Shown piece after piece: positions 59,649 through 64,000 of a stretch of DNA of 64,000 nucleotides. Under the pieces are notes generated by a model that made no database searches, had not been told where the DNA came from, and was given only the letters and a program-made list of their open reading frames with translations. The stretch's first letter is position 1. Each line of letters begins with the position of its first letter. The DNA lies in assembly GCF_029203285.1 (NCBI RefSeq), contig NZ_CP115669.1, positions 1,178,001 through 1,242,000 of the forward strand, written 5' to 3'. The stretch is from Pseudomonas sp. PSE14. Its GTDB lineage: Bacteria > Pseudomonadota > Gammaproteobacteria > Pseudomonadales > Pseudomonadaceae. Position numbers and translations under genes: made by a program.

Positions 59649-61118
59649 TCAGATGAGCTTCGAGGTGAGCCAGAACAGACCGGCGGCCAGACCCATCGAG
59701 GCGGGCAGGGTGAGTACCCAGGCCATGATGATGTTGCGTACCGTGCTGCCTTGCAGGCCGCTGCGGTTGGCCACCATGGTGCCGGCCACGCCTGAGGACA
59801 ACACGTGGGTGGTGGAAACCGGCAGGCTGTAGATGTTGGCCAGGCCAATGGCGGCGGTGGCGGTGAGCTGGGCGCTGATGCCCTGGGCATAGGTCATGCC
59901 CTGCTTGCCGATCTTCTCGCCGACGGTGAGCACCACGCGCTTCCAGCCGACCATGGTGCCGATGCCCAGGGCCAGGGCGACGGCGATGATCACCCAGAAC
60001 GGTGCGTATTCGGTGGTGCTGGTCAGGTCCTTGCGCAGCTTCTCCAGGTCCGCCTTCTCGCGGGCCGGCAGCTCGGACAGCTTGCCGACTTTCTTCGCGG
60101 TGTCGTCCAGGCACAGCAGGTAGCGGCGTACCTGTACGCGGGCGTCGTTGCTCAGATCGGTGTAGCTGGAAACGCCGCGCAGGTCGGTCAGCAGGCCATT
60201 GAGGGTGGCTTCGGTCTGCTTCGGCTCGCAGCGGTACAGGTCCGGCATGTCGGCCTCATTGGCCTTGCCCAGGGCCAGCATCTCGCCGAGGGTCTCGGAG
60301 TGGCGCTGGTAGAACTGCTGCAGGTGGGTGGCGGCGTCACGGGTACGCTCGATCTGGTAGGTGGTGCTGTTCAGGTCGAGAACGAACTGGGCCGGCACGA
60401 TACCGATCAGCACCAGCATGATCAGGCCGATGCCTTTCTGGCCGTCGTTGGAGCCGTGCACGAAGCTCACGGTCATGGCCGAGATCACCAGCACCAGGCG
60501 GTTCCAGAACGGCGGATGCTTCTTCTCGTCGACGTCGCGGCGGGTTTCCGGGGTCTTGTGCATCTTCGACAGCGGATACATCCACTTCAGGCCGATCAGC
60601 AGGGCGGCGGCGACCAGGAAGCCGGCCAGCGGCGAGAAGATCAGCGACAGGCCGATGTCGATCGCCTTGCCCCAGTTGATCCCGTCGGCCAGCGGTATGT
60701 CGGTGAGCAGCGCATTGGCCAGGCCCACACCGAGGATCGAGCCGATTAGGGTGTGCGAGCTGGAGGCGGGGATGCCGAAGTACCAGGTGCCGAGGTTCCA
60801 GGTGATGGCGGCGGCGAGCAGCGAGAACACCATGACCAGGCCGTGGCCGGTGTTCACGTTGATCAGCAGCTCCACTGGCAGCAGGTGGACGATCGCGTAG
60901 GCGACGCCGACGCCACCGAGCAATACGCCGAGGAAGTTGAAGATGCCGGAGAGGATCACCGCGCGGTAGGGCGACATGGCCTTGGTATAGATGACCGTGG
61001 CCACCGCGTTGGCGGTGTCGTGGAAGCCGTTGATGAACTCGAAGGCGAGTACGAACGCAAGTGCCAGAACCAGGCTGACACCTACCCAGATATCGAGTCC
61101 GCTGAAGAGATCGAACAT
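59649..61118 (-). CDS. pit: Low-affinity inorganic phosphate transporter (Pit family)
   Basis: A 489-residue inner-membrane proton-coupled phosphate transporter. The N-terminal family repeat is EFINGFHDTANAVATVIYT (near residues 27-45) and the second, inverted repeat lies near the C-terminus (GISAQLTATAAIGLANIYSLPVSTTHVLSSGVAG). Between them, WYFGIPASSSHTLIGSI is diagnostic. A hydrophilic loop (NSTTYQIERTRDAATHLQQF) is cytoplasmic. The gene corresponds to PAO1 PA4292, downstream of pprA. The 279-base gap upstream holds only a weak CATAAT -10 (61153-61158, minus). Confidence 0.92.
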   Translation of the reverse strand: MFDLFSGLDIWVGVSLVLALAFVLAFEFINGFHDTANAVATVIYTKAMSPYRAVILSGIFNFLGVLLGGVGVAYAIVHLLPVELLINVNTGHGLVMVFSLLAAAITWNLGTWYFGIPASSSHTLIGSILGVGLANALLTDIPLADGINWGKAIDIGLSLIFSPLAGFLVAAALLIGLKWMYPLSKMHKTPETRRDVDEKKHPPFWNRLVLVISAMTVSFVHGSNDGQKGIGLIMLVLIGIVPAQFVLDLNSTTYQIERTRDAATHLQQFYQRHSETLGEMLALGKANEADMPDLYRCEPKQTEATLNGLLTDLRGVSSYTDLSNDARVQVRRYLLCLDDTAKKVGKLSELPAREKADLEKLRKDLTSTTEYAPFWVIIAVALALGIGTMVGWKRVVLTVGEKIGKQGMTYAQGISAQLTATAAIGLANIYSLPVSTTHVLSSGVAGTMVANRSGLQGSTVRNIIMAWVLTLPASMGLAAGLFWLTSKLI

Positions 61119-61397
61119 GAAATTTCTATGACCGGTCGGAGACGGGGCGGCGATTATGCCAGAAGCAATGAGTACCGTATTTAGCCTGAAACGGTTTCTC
61201 GAATTCGCGCGACGCCACGCCGCACGCTGCTTTCAGACAGGGTGGAAAAAACTTGCAATGCTTCCACGCCGGGGCGCCGGCCCATCTGATGAATGTTTGA
61301 GGTCAGTACCGGACTCCCCCACGGAGCCCATCCCACCCGCAAGCTGCGGCAAAAAGTCTGCCTGGCCGGCTTGGCGGAGGAACGTTCGTACCCGGAC

Positions 61398-61619
61398 CTA
61401 CGGTTTAGGGGAAGCGGCTTCCTGTTCCTTTTTCAGTCGTTGTTCTTCGATCTTTTCCAGCTCCCGGTCGAAGGCCTTGTCGAGCAGGTTGCGGCGCTTG
61501 CGCCATGGCTTTCGTTCGGGGTCCGGCTGGGCGGCATAGAGAGTGACTTCGCCGCCGTATACATCCTTGTAGCGTTGCTCCTGGCGCTCCAATTCCGCGC
61601 GCAGTTCGTCTTTGGTCAC
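61398..61619 (-). CDS. Small hypothetical protein, charged and helical
   Basis: A 73-residue protein with no recognised domain. It is very rich in Glu, Lys and Arg (MTKDELRAELERQEQRYKDV at the start, LEKIEEQRLKKEQEA near the end) and likely two helices around a turn (AAQPDPERKPW). No signal or membrane segment. A perfect -10 (TATAAT) lies upstream at 61739-61734. ORF quality is good (strong codon bias, no conflicting gene). It probably has orthologues in other pseudomonads; I cannot name a function. Confidence 0.68.
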   Translation of the reverse strand: MTKDELRAELERQEQRYKDVYGGEVTLYAAQPDPERKPWRKRRNLLDKAFDRELEKIEEQRLKKEQEAASPKP

Positions 61620-61733
61620 GATGTGTCCTGATGACAGAGAGAGTTCGTTGCCGGCGGACGCCCTGCCTGGACGCCGCTCCAGGCAGTGTAGACGCTGGGC
61701 GTTACATAGCCGGGAGAGCCGGAAACGGCGCGG

Positions 61734-61739
61734 ATTATA
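61734..61739 (-). promoter_or_regulatory. -10 element for the small hypothetical gene
   Basis: TATAAT on the minus strand in the context GGTTATAATCC, 115 bases before the 61619 start codon. No good -35. Confidence 0.42.
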
Positions 61740-61817
61740 ACCTTTCGTGAGGGGGGCACGCGCCGATACTGCCGACGGACGGCGTCAGGACAGTAACGGC
61801 GCGGGTTGCGGGAAGGC

Positions 61818-62894
<1,077 letters not shown>

Positions 62895-62944
62895 GGCAGG
62901 CTTCCTGGCGTACCGGGTGAATGGGCAACGCCATACTGCGCCAT

Positions 62945-62992
62945 TTTTGTTATTTCAAAAAATTATTAATTAGAATTTATATATAACTTAAA
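62945..62992. other. Extremely A+T-rich stretch upstream of the sigma-54 activator
   Basis: About 48 bases with only a handful of G or C (ATTATTAATTAGAATTTATA and flanks), in a genome otherwise near 65% GC. It lies 50-100 bases upstream of the activator's ATG, in the position of an UP element or a silencer/regulator binding zone. The rest of 62895-63128 holds nothing else I can name except the psiF-like gene's promoter region. Confidence 0.6.
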
Positions 62993-63128
62993 CGCTCCTG
63001 CGGGCGGTAACGGCCCGTGCGCCGTTCATGCTTTTGCCCTGGGGGGCCACGTTCGCTGCGTGTCCGGGGTCGCCAATGCGAGGGCGCAGGCTACGCTGAG
63101 AAGGCAAACCATCCCAGGAGACCACTCC

Positions 63129-63434
63129 ATGACCACCGTTCGCATTCCGCTGCTGGCACTGGCTCTGCTGTTTTCGGTGCAGGGCTTCGCCGCTACCGCC
63201 GCCCAGACCGCGCAGCAGGAAAAGATGAAGACCTGTAACGCCGATGCCACCACCAAGGCCCTCAAGGGCGACGAGCGCAAGGCTTTCATGAGCACCTGCC
63301 TGAAAGCCGGCAGCGATGCCAAGGCGATGACGCCTCAGCAGGAGAAGATGAAGACCTGCAACGCCGACGCGACCGCCAAGGCCCTCAAGGGCGACGAACG
63401 CAAGGCGTTCATGAGTACGTGTCTGAAGAAGTGA
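63129..63434 (+). CDS. PsiF-repeat exported protein
   Basis: A 101-residue exported protein. Signal peptide MTTVRIPLLALALLFSVQGF (cleaving after an FAA/ATA area), then two nearly identical units, each QQEKMKTCNADA, then KALKGDERKAFMSTCLK, separated by AGSDAKAMTP. This is the PsiF repeat. Each unit holds two Cys, likely disulphide-bonded. PsiF is phosphate-starvation inducible in E. coli; I see no convincing Pho box upstream. CAGGAGACC precedes the ATG. Confidence 0.88.
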   Translation: MTTVRIPLLALALLFSVQGFAATAAQTAQQEKMKTCNADATTKALKGDERKAFMSTCLKAGSDAKAMTPQQEKMKTCNADATAKALKGDERKAFMSTCLKK

Positions 63435-63469
63435 GGATGGAGTGCGGCAGGGCCGCGTGAGTTGCTGGA

Positions 63470-63496
63470 AGGGCAGCCTGGGGCTGCCCTTTTTCG
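63470..63496 (+). terminator. Terminator of PsiF-like gene
   Basis: GGGCAGCC, short loop, GGCTGCCC, TTTTTCG, 36 bases after the stop. Confidence 0.86.
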
Positions 63497-63514
63497 TGTC
63501 TGACGCTTCTGCAG

Positions 63515-63590
63515 GTTCGCGAGCAAGCTCGCTCCTACAGGCAGATCTAACTTCGGTGTGCTTTTCGTAGGAGCGAGCTTGCTCGCGAAC
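63515..63590. repeat. REP-like inverted pair (opposite arrangement)
   Basis: Arms at 63515-63538 and 63567-63590. Here the arms point away from each other (GTTCGCGAG...CTCCTAC first, GTAGGAGC...GCGAAC second), the reverse of the pairs at 18118 and 59513. Confidence 0.9.
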
Positions 63591-63602
63591 CCATCTGCTT
63601 GG

Positions 63603-63701
63603 TCAGATGCCGGAAAACACCAGCCAGGCGCTGATCAAGGCGTAGGCCACGATCGTTGCATCGACCCGCAGGCCGGGCGAAAAACGTCGGGACCGGTTCA
63701 T
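63603..63701 (-). CDS. Micro-ORF, 32-residue putative membrane peptide
   Basis: MNRSRRFSPGLRVDATIVAY, then a hydrophobic helix ALISAWLVFSGI. The basic N-terminus and a single hydrophobic segment suggest a membrane peptide, N-terminus in the cytoplasm. Its ATG overlaps the stop of the upstream 44-residue ORF (ATGA), with CAGGAA just before it, so it is probably translated by coupling. Too short to judge by codon statistics; the arrangement is the main support. Confidence 0.5.
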   Translation of the reverse strand: MNRSRRFSPGLRVDATIVAYALISAWLVFSGI

Positions 63702-63832
63702 TTCCTGGCCACCGCGGACCAGTAGCCCTGGGCATTGCGAAATGGCTGGCGAGCCATCTGCTCGGGGCGGGTGATGCCATCGGCGAGCAGGGCGTTGACG
63801 AGGGCGGAAAAGGACTTGGCGCTGTAGCTCAT
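63698..63832 (-). CDS. Micro-ORF, 44-residue cytosolic peptide
   Basis: MSYSAKSFSALVNALLADGI, then TRPEQMARQPFRNAQGYWSA and VARK. The ATG has an ideal AGGAG six bases upstream. The sequence looks like two short amphipathic helices with a polar, aromatic end; no known family. It overlaps the 32-residue ORF downstream by four bases. Together they look like a two-gene micro-operon. Confidence 0.6.
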   Translation of the reverse strand: MSYSAKSFSALVNALLADGITRPEQMARQPFRNAQGYWSAVARK

Positions 63833-63910
63833 GTTCGGCTCCTGATGCTTTCTCTCCATTGGGTGGAGCCATGAAAACATCAGGGCCACTATCGACGGAA
63901 ATGGATAGCT

Positions 63911-64000
63911 TTAAGGGTGACCATCGATGAAATTGATGGAAGGCCAGGACAGCTCCAGCGTGCTTTCAAAGTGACGCGGCTCGCCCGTGAGCGGATCGAT
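63911..64000 (-). CDS. Partial CDS, C-terminal 29 codons of an unknown gene
   Basis: The minus strand reads DPLTGEPRHFESTLELSWPS, then INFIDGHP and a TAA stop, with the rest of the gene beyond the window. Its codon choice is like that of the neighbours and it runs into the micro-ORFs, so it is likely the upstream gene on the same strand. I do not recognise the family. The stop is 78 bases from the next ATG. Confidence 0.45.
   Translation of the reverse strand: MDPLTGEPRHFESTLELSWPSINFIDGHP

Noticed and set aside
62895-62945. Sigma-54 promoter of the SfnR-like gene
   Set aside because: A TGGC and a TTGC can be found on the minus strand but the GG-to-GC spacing is 14 bases, too long for sigma-54.
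62995-63128. Pho box before the PsiF-like gene
   Set aside because: No pair of CTGTCAT-like heptamers with 11-base phasing could be found.

Overview
This window is chromosomal DNA from a high-GC Pseudomonas of the P. aeruginosa group, close to P. aeruginosa but probably a P. nitroreducens/citronellolis-like species. The basis is protein similarity recalled from memory and gene order that follows the PAO1 chromosome closely. No rRNA, tRNA, CRISPR array, insertion sequence or prophage is visible.

Layout. Positions 1-11385 hold the end of the division and cell-wall (dcw) cluster, with genes tightly overlapping: mraY (5' end missing), murD, ftsW, murG, murC, ddlB, ftsQ, ftsA, ftsZ, lpxC. Then follow dciA (helicase operator, opposite strand), secA, argJ, a glutathione S-transferase and a Nudix/ThiE-like fusion. 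A minus-strand block (18201-22803) carries a cobalamin adenosyltransferase, a PAS histidine kinase, panE and a response regulator with a broken GGDEF domain. Next come yajQ, an MscS-type channel, ampG (muropeptide import), an alkyltransferase-like protein, a DUF481 outer-membrane protein, a FabG-like reductase, a HugZ-like protein and fxsA. The groES-groEL operon has a recognisable heat-shock promoter. Directly behind groEL is a fluoride riboswitch that precedes crcB/fluC and a DUF190 gene. After that come colR-colS, a methyltransferase-inaA-small exported protein operon, pncB and a HerA-like ATPase gene.

From 40301 the gene order jumps, relative to PAO1, to the chemoreceptor/Tad region. Two tandem PctA-like chemoreceptors share an essentially identical signalling half. 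They are followed by flp and a complete Tad (Flp pilus) locus: rcpC, rcpA, tadZ, tadA, tadB, tadC, tadD, a DUF3613-like gene, tadG, pprB, fppA, tadF and the sensor kinase pprA. The tail holds a Pit phosphate transporter, a small hypothetical gene, a SfnR-like sigma-54 activator, a PsiF-repeat protein, a coupled pair of very small ORFs, and the last codons of another gene.

How the parts work together. The first third builds and divides the cell envelope: lipid I/II synthesis, D-Ala-D-Ala, the Z-ring, lipid A commitment, Sec export and, further on, muropeptide recycling by AmpG. The ColRS block maintains the outer membrane. The last third makes and regulates a surface adhesion pilus, with PprA sensing and PprB activating. 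REP-like inverted repeats sit between many operons, and one lies at the edge of the chemoreceptor duplication.

The points most worth a second look are the riboswitch and its predicted expression platform, the chemoreceptor gene conversion, a sigma-28 promoter in front of the second chemoreceptor, a shared ColR-box-like motif, and the tiny ORF pair near 63.7 kb.
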